Source: Streptomyces sp. ICC1 (GTDB taxonomy: Bacteria > Actinomycetota > Actinomycetes > Streptomycetales > Streptomycetaceae). Taken from it: a stretch of DNA of 64,000 nt. The DNA is taken from positions 2,260,267 to 2,324,266 of the forward strand of contig NZ_CP030287.1 of assembly GCF_003287935.1 (NCBI RefSeq), read 5' to 3'. The first letter of the stretch is position 1. Each line of letters opens with the position of its first letter. The notes beneath the pieces are model-generated. The model ran no database searches. It saw nothing but the letters and a program-made list of their open reading frames with translations, and was not told where the DNA came from. The position numbers and the translations under genes were made by a program. Below are positions 1 to 8,411 of this stretch, one piece after another.

Positions 1-2
1 TC

Positions 3-314
3 GACGCCGACGGTTACACCCTGAAGGTCATCCCGTGGAACTTGGAACCGCTGGAGTTGAAGTCCACCGACACCGCCTCCAGGGTCCTCAGCGTGCCCGA
101 CCTGAACCCCGCGGACGCGGAGATCGTGGCCCAGATCGCAGCACAGCAGATCAACTGGCCACACCAGTACGTCGCGAACGGCTCTCTGTACCTGCGCTGG
201 AGCCTCGACGGCAAGAAGGTCACCTACCGCAAGACCGAGGGCTTCCCCACCAACATGGCGATCAAGCAAGAAGACGACACCTCTCTCACCCTCAGCCTCG
301 TCAGCCTCCTGTAG
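3..314 (+). CDS. Hypothetical protein, 5' end outside window
   Basis: The frame is open from base 3 through a TAG stop at 312-314, so the start lies outside the window; the TTG at 42 is only an internal possibility. The visible 103 residues are soluble and mixed in composition, with WP/YL segments and no membrane segment or motif I recognise. A perfect hairpin terminator follows within 20 bases, which supports this being a real gene end. Function unknown. Confidence 0.6.
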   Translation, partial: DADGYTLKVIPWNLEPLELKSTDTASRVLSVPDLNPADAEIVAQIAAQQINWPHQYVANGSLYLRWSLDGKKVTYRKTEGFPTNMAIKQEDDTSLTLSLVSLL

Positions 315-332
315 GCCTTTGGTAGAGATACG

Positions 333-366
333 CCTCAAGGGCGCCCCCGTAGGGGCGCCCTTGAGG
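333..366. terminator. Perfect 15-bp hairpin terminator
   Basis: The arms at 333-347 and 352-366 are perfect reverse complements with a 4-nt loop. It lies between the end of the partial gene (314) and the 3' end of the convergent DUF6131-like gene (368), so it can serve both strands. Confidence 0.8.
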
Positions 367-367
367 G

Positions 368-646
368 TCATGACGTGATGCCTCCTGGGACGGAACAGAG
401 CCGCGGGACATACTGCGCCTGAGGCCCTGCTCGACGTCGCATCGTATGAGGAACGATCGGGCGGCCCGGCGCGCGCCGGGCCCAGGGCCGATACCAGTAG
501 TGCCGGCGTCCGCCGATGGCGTGTCCAACAGATCCCAGGATCCACAGGATGATGCCGATGACGACCAGGACGATCCCGATGGTCCACAGGATGGCGATGC
601 CGGCCACGTAGCCGACGACGAGCAGGATGACTCCGAGGGCGATCAC
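368..646 (-). CDS. Small DUF6131-like membrane protein
   Basis: A 92-residue protein starting at GTG 646 with a GGAGGA ribosome site six bases upstream. Residues 1-40 form two closely spaced hydrophobic helices with a G/I/L/V pattern, followed by GGRRHYW. This matches what I remember of the DUF6131 family of tiny actinobacterial membrane proteins, which usually end near the HYW motif. Here the frame continues about 40 residues as an Arg/Pro-rich tail that looks non-conserved, so an ancestral stop may have been lost. Convergent with the upstream partial gene. Function unknown; streptomycetes often carry such proteins in stress islands. Confidence 0.7.
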   Translation of the reverse strand: MIALGVILLVVGYVAGIAILWTIGIVLVVIGIILWILGSVGHAIGGRRHYWYRPWARRAPGRPIVPHTMRRRAGPQAQYVPRLCSVPGGITS

Positions 647-770
647 GATGTCCTCCGATCGCGGACTGAGTCAGTTCCCCTTCTTTCCAGAGTGGGTCCG
701 GCCCGTGGCGGTGGCTTCCCGGGCAGGCCAGTCCTACCGTGGAGGGAGCAGCAGATCCCTGGAGCGCGTC

Positions 771-1196
771 ATGTTCGTCATCCTCGGGCTCATCATCCTC
801 ATTGCCGCACTCGTCGTCGGCGTGGCTGGTGTCTTCGCCAACGCCGGCAGCGCACACGACCTCACCGGCGGATTCTCTGTCTTCGGCTACCACGTGACCG
901 GCTCCACCGGCACGCTCTTCCTCTACGGCATCATCGTCGGAGCCGCCGCCCTGCTCGGACTGGCCATGCTCCTTGCCGGAGCCCGCCGCACCGCCCGCCG
1001 CGGCAGCGCCGCACGCCACGGACAGAGGCAGTCACGGCGCGAGCAGGCCGTGGTCGACCGCGAACGCGAAGACCTGATCGACCAACGCGACGACGCCCGC
1101 GCGCAGGCGGCAGCACAGCAGACGGGCCACAACCCCGACCGACCGGGCGCCCACCGAGGCAGACACTGGTTCGGTCACCGATCCGCCCCCCGATGA
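771..1196 (+). CDS. Small two-helix membrane protein
   Basis: A 141-residue protein. The ATG at 771 is chosen because GGAG lies eight bases upstream and the first helix begins immediately (MFVILGLIILIAALVVG). A second hydrophobic segment spans residues 45-65, and the C-terminal half is a charged Arg/Gln/Asp-rich, probably coiled, cytoplasmic tail. This is a common streptomycete layout of unknown function. Divergent from the DUF6131-like gene with about 125 bases between them. Confidence 0.7.
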   Translation: MFVILGLIILIAALVVGVAGVFANAGSAHDLTGGFSVFGYHVTGSTGTLFLYGIIVGAAALLGLAMLLAGARRTARRGSAARHGQRQSRREQAVVDREREDLIDQRDDARAQAAAQQTGHNPDRPGAHRGRHWFGHRSAPR

Positions 1197-1259
1197 GCCA
1201 CCGCTTCCCGCATCCCGCAGCCGCGCGTTCCTCGGATCAACAGCGCGGTCCTCGGCCTG

Positions 1260-1497
1260 TTAGTTCGACACCACGGCAAGTGCCGCTGACACGACGGTGA
1301 CTACGGACAAGGCCAGCATCCAGTTGCGAGCTCTTCCGGCCAGCAGGACCAACCGATCCGGGACGCCCCCCCACGCCCGGCTCGTCAAGCTGCCGCAGCT
1401 CCAGACGCCCCCCGTATTCGTCGCCGTGCACCAGCACGTCCCGCCAGTGGTCGCCATTGAGTGGTGCCTGCGCGAACAGCGTGCTTTGAGCGTCCAT
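1260..1497 (-). pseudogene. Frameshifted small membrane-anchored protein
   Basis: Two minus-strand frames join into one plausible protein of about 78 residues. The first runs from ATG 1497 through HWRDVLVHGDEYGG and LELRQLDEPGV; the second continues VPDRLVLLAGRARNW and a C-terminal hydrophobic helix to a TAA at 1260-1262. The switch falls at a run of seven G (minus strand, 1366-1372). A one-base indel, real or a sequencing error, explains the split. No clear ribosome site precedes the ATG, so the start is weak. I do not recognise the family. Confidence 0.4.
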
Positions 1498-1984
1498 ATC
1501 CGGACAACGGTGCAGACGGCATCGAGCCACTGGCAGGGGGCAATTCGAGATCCAACCGTTGCTGATACTGGCCGCCCTCGGACGAAGCACGGCTGCTGGA
1601 CCCGCGATCACCCGTACCCGTGAGCGCCCCGGGCTGGAAGGGTTGCGGTCCACACCGCGCGTCTTCAAAGGTGAACTCGGCACCGGCGAGGCGGTGGCGG
1701 ACGCGGTTGCCTTGGCATGTCACCGAGCGCGACCCGGCCGCCCGGCGTCGGCGCTCACCACGTGGGAGGGCTCCGACGCCGGGCGCGGAGTCGGGGCCGT
1801 GACGGCGCGTTTTCCGCCGTGGGGGCCGGCTGCGGGCCTTCCTGTCCTGCGCGAGCGATGGACACACCCCTTTCCTGGCCAGGCGGTTTGTCTGGCGCGC
1901 CTCGTACCGGCTGCCGGGAGGCAGGGGCCAGGATGAGGGCTTCTGGGGTACGGCCCCGGGGCAGTGGAAGGAAGGGAGCCCGTA
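1498..1984. other. 487-bp gap, no supported gene
   Basis: Apart from the upstream region of the STAS gene that starts at 1985, I see nothing with coding character here. Overlapping long frames are arginine- and proline-rich in a way typical of GC-rich shadows. Confidence 0.4.
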
Positions 1985-2386
1985 TTGACCACCACGGAGG
2001 TCCAGCGGTGTGGGAGCACGTTCCTGATCGGCGTGAGCGGGGAACTCGACGCGGCAGCCGCGCCGGTTCTCCAGCAGGCACTGGATCAGGTCACCGTGCA
2101 GGAGCGGGTCCTCATGATCGATGTTCACGGTGTGGTGTTCATGGATTCCGCCGGCCTGCTGCTGCTTTTGGACCTGCACCGGCGGGCGGAGTGCCTGGGC
2201 CTGCGGGTTCTTGTCGTCGGCTGGCAGCCCCAGCCCCAGCGGCTGATGGCGCAGGTCGCCGGGATGCCGGGAGGTGGCTCGTCCACCGGTGACCGCTTCG
2301 CTCTGGCGGGTTTCCGCCGCCTGATCGAAGAACGAGCCCGGCGCGAGAGTTTCGCGGACTTCGGGGACGTTCTTCCTCACCTGTAG
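1985..2386 (+). CDS. STAS-domain anti-sigma factor antagonist
   Basis: A 133-residue STAS protein. I chose TTG 1985 over GTG 1964 because the purine-rich GGAAGGAAGGGAG sits about seven bases before it. The motif around MDSAGLL places the phosphorylatable serine near residue 55. In this family the dephosphorylated protein binds a Ser/Thr anti-sigma kinase (RsbW/SpoIIAB type) and releases a stress sigma factor; no such kinase lies in the window. The C-terminal 30 residues extend beyond the core domain. Its 3' end overlaps the convergent STAS gene by ten bases. Confidence 0.8.
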   Translation: MTTTEVQRCGSTFLIGVSGELDAAAAPVLQQALDQVTVQERVLMIDVHGVVFMDSAGLLLLLDLHRRAECLGLRVLVVGWQPQPQRLMAQVAGMPGGGSSTGDRFALAGFRRLIEERARRESFADFGDVLPHL

Positions 2387-2835
2387 CGGGACGGCAGATC
2401 GCCGGCGGGGAGAGCAGGCGGCCGGTGGCCGGCCCTCGCCGGGTGCGAGGCACGGCCCGGTGCCTGCGCCTGCGCCTGGCGGAGCGTGCGGCGCAGTATT
2501 CGGGTTGGCGCCAGGCGGTTGCCTGTGCCCGGCCGGGCCTGGTCGAGGCGGTCGGTGAGGTCCAGGAGCCGCAGGGGCTGGCGCTGCCAGTTGTAGGCGA
2601 AGAAGGCGATGCCGCGAGTGTGGATGTGGGCGGCGAGGCCGAGGAGGCGGTGCAGGCCGGTGACGTCGATGAACGTCAGTCGGAGCATGTCGCAGGCCAC
2701 CACCGCGACCTGGTCGTCCAGGGCCAGCCACACCTGCTCGAAGGCCGGGCCGGTGTCCAGGTCCAGCTCTCCTGCCGGGGTGAGGTGCAGGGTCGGCCCG
2801 TAGCGCCGGATCGTGATGTGGAAGTCGCCCTGCAT
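2377..2835 (-). CDS. STAS-domain protein with Thr at the phospho-site
   Basis: A 152-residue protein whose first 100 residues form a STAS domain (GELDLDTGPAFEQ, then LTFIDVTGLHRLL). The usual DSxG phospho-site reads DVTG, so a threonine would be the acceptor. After the domain comes an Arg/Ala/Pro-rich tail of about 50 residues. Convergent with the other STAS gene and overlapping it by ten bases, so read-through could make mutual antisense RNA. Likely role: antagonist in a partner-switching stress pathway, possibly opposed to the SpoIIE phosphatase at 5159. Confidence 0.75.
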   Translation of the reverse strand: MQGDFHITIRRYGPTLHLTPAGELDLDTGPAFEQVWLALDDQVAVVACDMLRLTFIDVTGLHRLLGLAAHIHTRGIAFFAYNWQRQPLRLLDLTDRLDQARPGTGNRLAPTRILRRTLRQAQAQAPGRASHPARAGHRPPALPAGDLPSRYR

Positions 2836-3028
2836 GCCCTCTCACCTCGCCACCATGAGCGGTTTGATGCGTGGCCGGCCCCCGGCGTGCCGGGGTGATG
2901 GCCCGTTTCGATACTCGCCCTGACCCGACTCCGGCCGCAAGCCCGGCCGGGCAGGCTACTGCTGGCAACCGTTCGGGCCGCCCCGCACTAGCGGGGTGAT
3001 GCGGCCGGCCCCTGGCCGGGCACATGAC

Positions 3029-3074
3029 AGGACCCGGCCGGGGTGATGGTGACTACGGGCCCCGGCCGGGTCCT
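3029..3074. terminator. Perfect 15-bp inverted repeat
   Basis: The arms at 3029-3043 and 3060-3074 are perfect complements with a 16-nt loop. It lies just past the stop of the minus-strand gene at 3104-3307 and is its likely terminator. Confidence 0.65.
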
Positions 3075-3103
3075 GCGTGCGTGGGCGGACGGCTCTGCCG
3101 TGC

Positions 3104-3307
3104 TCAGAGCTCGTCGTCGCGCGGCTCGTCCTCGTCGCGCTCGCGCGTCATCTCGTCCTGGCGGCGCCGCTTGAGCTCCTCGGGGCTCTTGCCCCGCTCC
3201 TCCTGGCCGGCGCCGGGGTGGACGGGATCCTGGCCCGGGTGGCGCAGGCGCTCCTGCTCCTCGCGGCCCTTGCCCGGTTCCTGGCGCTTGTCCTGCATAC
3301 CGTCCAT
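3104..3307 (-). CDS. Small highly charged protein
   Basis: A 67-residue protein of almost only E, R, Q, K, D, G and P, with no hydrophobic core; predicted disordered. ATG at 3307 is followed by MDGMQDKRQEPGKG, and an in-frame second Met at residue 4 is an alternative start. Purine-rich AAGGAG precedes it. Similar tiny acidic/basic proteins are common in streptomycete stress islands. No function can be assigned. Confidence 0.6.
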   Translation of the reverse strand: MDGMQDKRQEPGKGREEQERLRHPGQDPVHPGAGQEERGKSPEELKRRRQDEMTRERDEDEPRDDEL

Positions 3308-3511
3308 GACGGCGACTCCTTGATGCGTGGGGTCAGGGATTCCTCTCCCTCACGCTCACACGGACAGTCACGATCCGCACCATTCCGGCTACGGATCGTG
3401 GCGCAGGGGTGACGCCGTGCGCCGGGGCGGGGCGTCGGAACGCGGACCAGGCCCGCGGCGCCGAGGATGAGCGCGATCCCCGCCCGCCCACGCCATCAGG
3501 AGCCGACCGCC

Positions 3512-3787
3512 ATGTTGGAGCGCACGCTGCGCAAGGACCGCACCGAGGTCACCTTCATCCTGCCCGCCGACACCCCGCCCGGCCCGGTCAGCGTGGTGGG
3601 CGACTTCAACGACTGGCAGCCCGGCGTCCACACCCTGAAGCCCCGCAAGGACGGCAAGCGGGCTGTCACGGTCGAGCTGCCATCCGAGAGCACCCACTCC
3701 TTCCGGTATCTGGCCGCCGGGGACTACTGGTTCAACGACGAGAGCGCCGGCGACCAGGAAGGCCCCAACAGCCGCCTGCACACCTGA
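3512..3787 (+). CDS. CBM48-like (isoamylase early-set) protein
   Basis: A 91-residue protein starting at ATG 3512 with AGGAG ten bases upstream; an earlier in-frame start at 3467 lacks a ribosome site. It is a single immunoglobulin-like early-set domain: VTFILP, then VSVVGDFNDWQPGVHTL, then FRYLAAGDYWFND. The GDFNDWQ and FRY/YWFND signatures are those of glycogen-binding CBM48/AMPK-beta modules. Free-standing copies are common in actinobacteria. Carbohydrate binding is the family expectation, with no catalytic part. Confidence 0.8.
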   Translation: MLERTLRKDRTEVTFILPADTPPGPVSVVGDFNDWQPGVHTLKPRKDGKRAVTVELPSESTHSFRYLAAGDYWFNDESAGDQEGPNSRLHT

Positions 3788-4031
3788 TCAACCCAACCGG
3801 CGTGACCCGCGGCCGCCTGTGCCGTTGAACCCGACAACACACGCCGACGCCCCACACCCCACGGGCAGGCGGCGCTGGCGGCCCGCTGATTCCACGCCCA
3901 GCGTCAGGGGGCCGCGTTGTATCGCCCGACGGCCTGGGGCGGCTGACGTCGGCAGGCGCCGGTTTCGGCCCGGGATGCTGGGCTGTGTTCTGCTGGGGCG
4001 GTGACCTGTGGCGGGGGCAAAGGGGGAGCGG

Positions 4032-4223
4032 ATGACGCACGAGTGGAGCGATTCGGCGGGCGGTGCTCCGCAGGCCAGGCAGACGGTCGAGCGGATCGTT
4101 GAGGCGGTCGACGCGCGTGATGACCGCCGGATCCGGGCCCTGCTGACGGAGCTGGCCGAGGTCGCAGACACCGCGGCACTGTTGTACCTGCGCAAGCGGC
4201 TCCTGGAGGGCCGGGAGGACTGA
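4032..4223 (+). CDS. Small hypothetical helical protein
   Basis: A 63-residue protein from ATG 4032, preceded by GGGGGAG at a good distance; GTG 4008 is the alternative. The sequence is predicted mostly alpha-helical (TVERIVEAVDARDD..IRALLTELAEVADTAALLYLRKRLLEG) and acidic. No motif is recognised. Confidence 0.6.
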   Translation: MTHEWSDSAGGAPQARQTVERIVEAVDARDDRRIRALLTELAEVADTAALLYLRKRLLEGRED

Positions 4224-4368
4224 GCGGCCTTTCGGGCCTACCCGCCCGGGCGCGGACCCAATCACGTTATGCCGCTCCGGCAGCCCGGGAGCGTGTGTCG
4301 CTGCCGCGAGGACTCCTCCGGGGTGGGGTACAGCGGCTGGAAGGGGCCGCACCGGGGGTCTTTGAAAG

Positions 4369-4400
4369 AGCCCGGCCGGCAGTTACGACCCGGCCGGGCT
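4369..4400 (-). terminator. Cold-shock gene terminator
   Basis: Arms at 4369-4379 and 4390-4400 pair perfectly (11 bp) with a 10-nt loop. On the minus strand the stem is followed by a CTCTTTC pyrimidine tract, as expected after the csp gene ending at 4453. Confidence 0.7.
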
Positions 4401-4452
4401 TTCACACGGTGGACGCCGCAGATGCAGCGGCTTCCGTGAAGGAGGCAAAGGA

Positions 4453-4656
4453 TCAGGCGGGGGTGATGTTCTCCGCCTGGGGGCCCTTCTGGCCCTGGGT
4501 GACGTCGAAGTTCACCTTCTGGCCTTCCTGAAGCTCGCGGAAGCCGGAGCTGGCGATGTTCGAGTAGTGGGCGAAGACGTCCGGACCGCCGCCCTCCTGC
4601 TCGATGAAACCGAAGCCCTTTTCTGCGTTGAACCACTTCACGGTTCCGGTGGCCAT
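4453..4656 (-). CDS. Cold-shock protein (CspA family)
   Basis: A 67-residue single cold-shock domain, the usual family length. RNP1 reads KGFGFI and RNP2 reads DVFAHY. The start [10 protein letters not shown] at ATG 4656 is fixed by a GGAGG four bases upstream. It is expected to bind single-stranded RNA/DNA in the cytoplasm as an RNA chaperone. The gene is monocistronic, with its own terminator and a long leader containing a strong hairpin. Confidence 0.95.
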   Translation of the reverse strand: MATGTVKWFNAEKGFGFIEQEGGGPDVFAHYSNIASSGFRELQEGQKVNFDVTQGQKGPQAENITPA

Positions 4657-4683
4657 GTGTCCTCCAAGGGGACTAGGAATCGG

Positions 4684-4700
4684 TCCCGCACCGTGCGGGA
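4684..4700 (-). promoter_or_regulatory. Hairpin in the csp leader
   Basis: A perfect 8-bp inverted repeat (4684-4691 and 4693-4700, one central base) lies 28 bases upstream of the csp start. Leader structures of this kind govern cold-dependent translation in other csp genes; here that is inference. Confidence 0.4.
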
Positions 4701-5158
4701 GCCGGAGGTGATCGCCCTGGTCCTCAGAGACTGTGAACAGCAAAATCGCCCATGAATGTTGCGCTCACGGGCGACCGGTACTTCGGAACCATGACAGCTG
4801 CCGCTGACGCTACACCGGCCGTCCTACTCGTACCACGAGAACACTCCTACGCCGTGGTTCGCGGGCGTTCAGTCAGGATGTGTCGCTGCTCCCGACGTGG
4901 AGGCTGAGGCGGAGATCCGAGTTCCCTGCAGAGCAGACCGGGCGGGCTTCGTGGGCGGGCCGCTCTTGACGCGCCACCTCCACCGGGCAGCGGCCTCCGC
5001 ACGCCTCCGCCCTGGGGTCCTGTCCGCCCGGCAGCCGCTGGCGGAGGCTGCCGCCCGGGCGGGGCGGGAGGAGGATGAGAGGACGGGCGACAAGGGCGTG
5101 CGGAGGACCGGATGGTCGGACCGAGGCCGCCGCAGTGGGTGAAGGAGGAGGTCCGGTC
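4701..5158. other. Intergenic region between csp and the phosphatase
   Basis: This stretch should hold the divergent promoters of csp (minus) and the PAS/GAF/SpoIIE gene (plus). I see no convincing -35/-10 pair, repeat or small gene. A purine-rich GAAGGAGGAGG at its right edge is the ribosome site of the phosphatase. Confidence 0.4.
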
Positions 5159-7315
5159 ATGGTCGCGTCCGAGGGGTTCGGGGCCGGGCCCGGCCCCATG
5201 GGAGTGGTTCCCTCCGAGCCCGGCGGTCTGCTGGATGTGCTGAGCGTGGCCGCGGTGGTGCTGGACGCTGAGGGACGGATCACGTTGTGGAGCCCTCAGG
5301 CCCAGGATCTGTTCGGCTGGTCCGCCAAGGAGGCGCTGGGCCGGTACGCGGCCAAGCTGCTGGTCGACGACGAGTACGTCAACCTGGTTCTCGAACTGTT
5401 CGCCAAGGTCATGGCGGGGGGCGGTTCCTGGGCCGGGGTGTTCCCCGTGCGGCACAAGGACGGCTCCACGAGGCTGGTGGAGTTCCACAACATGCGGCTG
5501 CTCGACGAGCAGGGGGGCGTGTACGCCCTGGGGATCGCCTGCGACGAGGCCGTTCTGCGCGGTGTGGAGCGGGACCTGGCGCTGTCGGTGCGGCTGGTGG
5601 CGCAGTCCCCGCTCGGGCTCGCGGTGCTGGACACCGACCTGCGCTACGTCCTGGTCAACCCGACGCTGGAGCGGATCAACGGTCTGGCCGCCGAGAAGCA
5701 CCTGGGCCACACCGTCCGCGAGGCACTGCCGTTCCTGAACACCGAGGTGATCGAAGCCTCCATGCAGCAGGTTCTGGAGACCGGCGTACCCCTGCTGGAC
5801 CAGTTCGCCATCGGGCGTACCCCCGCCGACCCGGACCATGAGCATGCCTGGTCGGGCTCGTACTTCCGGCTGGAGGATCCCGGCGGGCGGGTGATCGGTA
5901 TCGCCTTGTCGGTGGTGGATGTTACCGACCGCCACCGCGCGGCCACCGAGGCCGCCGAAGCACGCCGGCGCCTGGACCTGATCGCCAGGGCGTCCGTCAC
6001 CGTGGGCACCACCTTGGACCTGGCGTGCACGGCCCGCGAACTTGCCGGCCTGGTCGTGGCCGACCTGGCCGACGTCGCTACGGTCGACGTCCTCGAATCC
6101 GTTCTGGAAGGCGGCACGACGACGGGGCGCGGCCCAGCGTCGGACCAGGCTCTTTTCAGGGCCCTGGCCATAGAGGCGGCCTACGAGACGGACGTCGTCC
6201 ACGCGGCTGACCCGGTGGGCGAGCGCGCCACCTATCCGGTCGACCGTATGGTCACGCGCTGCGTGAGCACCGGGCGTCCCGTCTTGATGGCGCACGTCAC
6301 GCGCCCCGATCTGGCGTACATCGCACGCGACGAGGCCGCTGCAGTAGTCCTCGCCGAGGAGGGCGTGCACTCGTACCTGGCCGTGCCGCTGACCGCTCGC
6401 GGCCAGGTCCTCGGCGTCCTTGGCCTCGTGCGCGCCCGCAATCCACTCCCCTTCAGCCGCGACGACGTCACTCTGGCCAGCGAACTGGCCACCCGCGCCG
6501 CCATCGCGATCGACAACGCCCGCTGGTACCAGCACGCCAACGGCACCGCCCTCACCCTCCAGCGCCACCTTCTGCCGCACCCCCCTCCCCAGGCCGCCGG
6601 CCTGGAGATCGCCTACCGTTACCAGCCCGCGGCAGCGGCCAGCGGGATCGGCGGCGACTGGTTCGACGCGATCCCCCAGAACGGGGACATGACCGCCCTC
6701 GTGGTCGGCGACGTCATGGGACACGGAGTCCACGCCGCCGCCACCATGGGACAACTGCGCACCGCCACCCGCACGCTGGCTGAACTCGGCCTCGACCCGG
6801 CCCGCGTCCTGCGCCACCTCGACCACATCACCGCCGGACTCGACCAGACCATCGCGACCTGCGTCTACGCCGCCTACGACCCGCACCGCTCCCGCTGCCG
6901 CATCGCCCTCGCCGGCCACCTGCCCCCCGTCCTCATCCGCGCAGGACAGGCACCAGAACTGCTCGACCTGCCCACCGGCGTTCCGCTCGGCGCAGGCGGC
7001 CTCGGCGGCGCCCGGTTCGAGACCAGCGTCCTCGACCTGATCCCAGGCGACCGGCTCGTCATGTACACCGACGGCCTCGTCGAAACCCGCGACGACGCCC
7101 TGGACAACCGCCTGGGCCTCCTCCTCAGCCTCCTCACCGATCCCAGCCTCCCCTCGGAGGCGACCTGCGACCGACTCCTGGCCGCGCTACGCCACCCCGA
7201 CGCCGCCGACGACGTCGCCCTCGTCATCGCCCACGTGCGACCCCACCCGCCCGCCGACGAGGCGCGGGACGACGGCCTGACCGGCCAACCACACGCGCCG
7301 ATCCCCGCCCCTTAA
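5159..7315 (+). CDS. PAS-PAS-GAF-SpoIIE (PP2C) phosphatase
   Basis: A 718-residue cytoplasmic sensor phosphatase. ATG 5159 follows GAAGGAGGAGG; the longer frame back to 5075 lacks a ribosome site. Order: PAS (about 20-130, LFGWSAKEALG), second PAS (140-260), GAF (290-465, ending FSRDDVTLASELATRAAIAIDNARWY), then a SpoIIE/PP2C domain (about 500-700) with GGDWFDAI, VVGDVMGHG and the late MYTDGLVETR metal-site motif. Such proteins dephosphorylate STAS antagonists in response to ligand, redox or light signals. Three STAS genes lie within 3.5 kb either side, so one or more are likely substrates. No membrane segments. Confidence 0.93.
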   Translation: MVASEGFGAGPGPMGVVPSEPGGLLDVLSVAAVVLDAEGRITLWSPQAQDLFGWSAKEALGRYAAKLLVDDEYVNLVLELFAKVMAGGGSWAGVFPVRHKDGSTRLVEFHNMRLLDEQGGVYALGIACDEAVLRGVERDLALSVRLVAQSPLGLAVLDTDLRYVLVNPTLERINGLAAEKHLGHTVREALPFLNTEVIEASMQQVLETGVPLLDQFAIGRTPADPDHEHAWSGSYFRLEDPGGRVIGIALSVVDVTDRHRAATEAAEARRRLDLIARASVTVGTTLDLACTARELAGLVVADLADVATVDVLESVLEGGTTTGRGPASDQALFRALAIEAAYETDVVHAADPVGERATYPVDRMVTRCVSTGRPVLMAHVTRPDLAYIARDEAAAVVLAEEGVHSYLAVPLTARGQVLGVLGLVRARNPLPFSRDDVTLASELATRAAIAIDNARWYQHANGTALTLQRHLLPHPPPQAAGLEIAYRYQPAAAASGIGGDWFDAIPQNGDMTALVVGDVMGHGVHAAATMGQLRTATRTLAELGLDPARVLRHLDHITAGLDQTIATCVYAAYDPHRSRCRIALAGHLPPVLIRAGQAPELLDLPTGVPLGAGGLGGARFETSVLDLIPGDRLVMYTDGLVETRDDALDNRLGLLLSLLTDPSLPSEATCDRLLAALRHPDAADDVALVIAHVRPHPPADEARDDGLTGQPHAPIPAP

Positions 7316-7324
7316 GGGCGGGGC
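7304..7324. terminator. Bidirectional terminator containing both stop codons
   Basis: CCCCGCCC and GGGCGGGG flank CTTAA. The stops of the phosphatase (7313-7315) and of the convergent small gene (7312-7314) overlap in the loop, so one hairpin ends both transcripts. Confidence 0.65.
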
Positions 7325-7512
7325 CAGGGGTAGCGGCGGATGAGGATGGCCCATTCCTCGTCGTGCCGGCCCGGGACGAGGCGTCCGGCGCTCTCCCACC
7401 GCTGCGCGAGTTCGGTGAAGATCGGCTCCAGCCCGGGGCGGTGAACCGTTTCTCCGCCGCCCGGCCGGACGCCGGTGGCGGGGGTGAGCCGCCTCGTCGT
7501 CGTGGTGGTCAT
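7312..7512 (-). CDS. Small conserved-looking hypothetical protein
   Basis: A 66-residue soluble protein with a basic, flexible N-terminus and a structured C-terminal half (LFTELAQRWESAGRL-like, then VPGRHDEEWAILI and a PWPRP end). The ending resembles small streptomycete proteins I have seen in stress and regulatory clusters, but I cannot name a family. Convergent with the phosphatase. Confidence 0.65.
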   Translation of the reverse strand: MTTTTTRRLTPATGVRPGGGETVHRPGLEPIFTELAQRWESAGRLVPGRHDEEWAILIRRYPWPRP

Positions 7513-7791
7513 GCGGGGTTCAACGCCTGCGCGCCCCGCGGGGTTACCCGCGCCAGGCGCGATTCCCCCGGGATGGTGCAGGGGTGGGGCCTGCGGCTGA
7601 CGCAGGCCCCACTCCTGCCCTTGTCTACGCCGTGGAGCACAGGAGTGGGGGCGCCAGGTGGCAGTGGATCAGGGTCCTGCGGGGTGCGGCCTGAGGCGGC
7701 GGTCCGGGCCGGCGGTGCCGTGTTTCGCGCGGCTCCCAGCGCAGAAGAAGGACGGCGGCGAGCATCGGGGTGCAGGTCAGGAGTACGAACG

Positions 7792-8211
7792 TCATGACGC
7801 GGCCACCCTCAGCGCGGCCGGCCGGGCCGGCTGCTGTGCCGACGCGGCGGCGTGCAGCAGACGCATCACTGCGCGGGAGCGGTTCGTGAGCCTGAGGCGG
7901 CGTCCGTGCCGGGGCCACCACTCGAGGACGGCCAGGAAGCCGGAGTCGCAGAACGTGACCCGGGAGGTGTCGAGGACGAGGCCGGTGTAGCCGTCGGCGG
8001 CCGCCGAGGCCAGGACAGCCCGCAGCGGGGCGGCGCTGAAGTGGTCGATCTCGCCGCTGAGGTAAACGACCAGGGTCGCGCCGAGAGTGGTGCACGAGTG
8101 GACGACTATGACCCCGGGCGCGGTGTCCGCGCCCGAGTCGTGCACGGCAGGAGGGGCCACCAGCGGCGCGAGGGCGGCGGGCAGTATCGGGGCGATGCTT
8201 GAGCTACTCAC
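7792..8211 (-). CDS. STAS-domain anti-sigma factor antagonist
   Basis: About 139 residues from GTG 8211; the start is uncertain because no strong ribosome site is visible and the frame is open further upstream. The STAS core runs from LGATLVVYLSGEIDHFSAAPLRAVL to VTFCDSGFLAVLEWW, with the phospho-serine in DSG. The C-terminus is Ala/Arg-rich. It sits beside the SpoIIE phosphatase and is a likely substrate. Confidence 0.8.
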   Translation of the reverse strand: MSSSSIAPILPAALAPLVAPPAVHDSGADTAPGVIVVHSCTTLGATLVVYLSGEIDHFSAAPLRAVLASAAADGYTGLVLDTSRVTFCDSGFLAVLEWWPRHGRRLRLTNRSRAVMRLLHAAASAQQPARPAALRVAAS

Positions 8212-8411
8212 ATCCCCATCAACGCCGCCCGCCCGGCGCCGGGACACGAGCCACGCCACCCTTTCACCCCATCTGACCAGCACAGATCCACGACAGGGGG
8301 AAAGAATCCACCCAGATGAGGCAGTCAGGCGCCTGCGGCGCGACCGGTATCGACGCTCCGGGACGTCACCCCACGGAGGCCGCCAGGGTGCCGCGCTCGT
8401 GACGAGACGGA

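Noticed and set aside
4847..6919. A 690-codon minus-strand frame
   Set aside because: It is fully antisense to the PAS/GAF/SpoIIE gene, lacks hydrophobic patterning and is rich in G/R/H/V as GC-rich shadows are.
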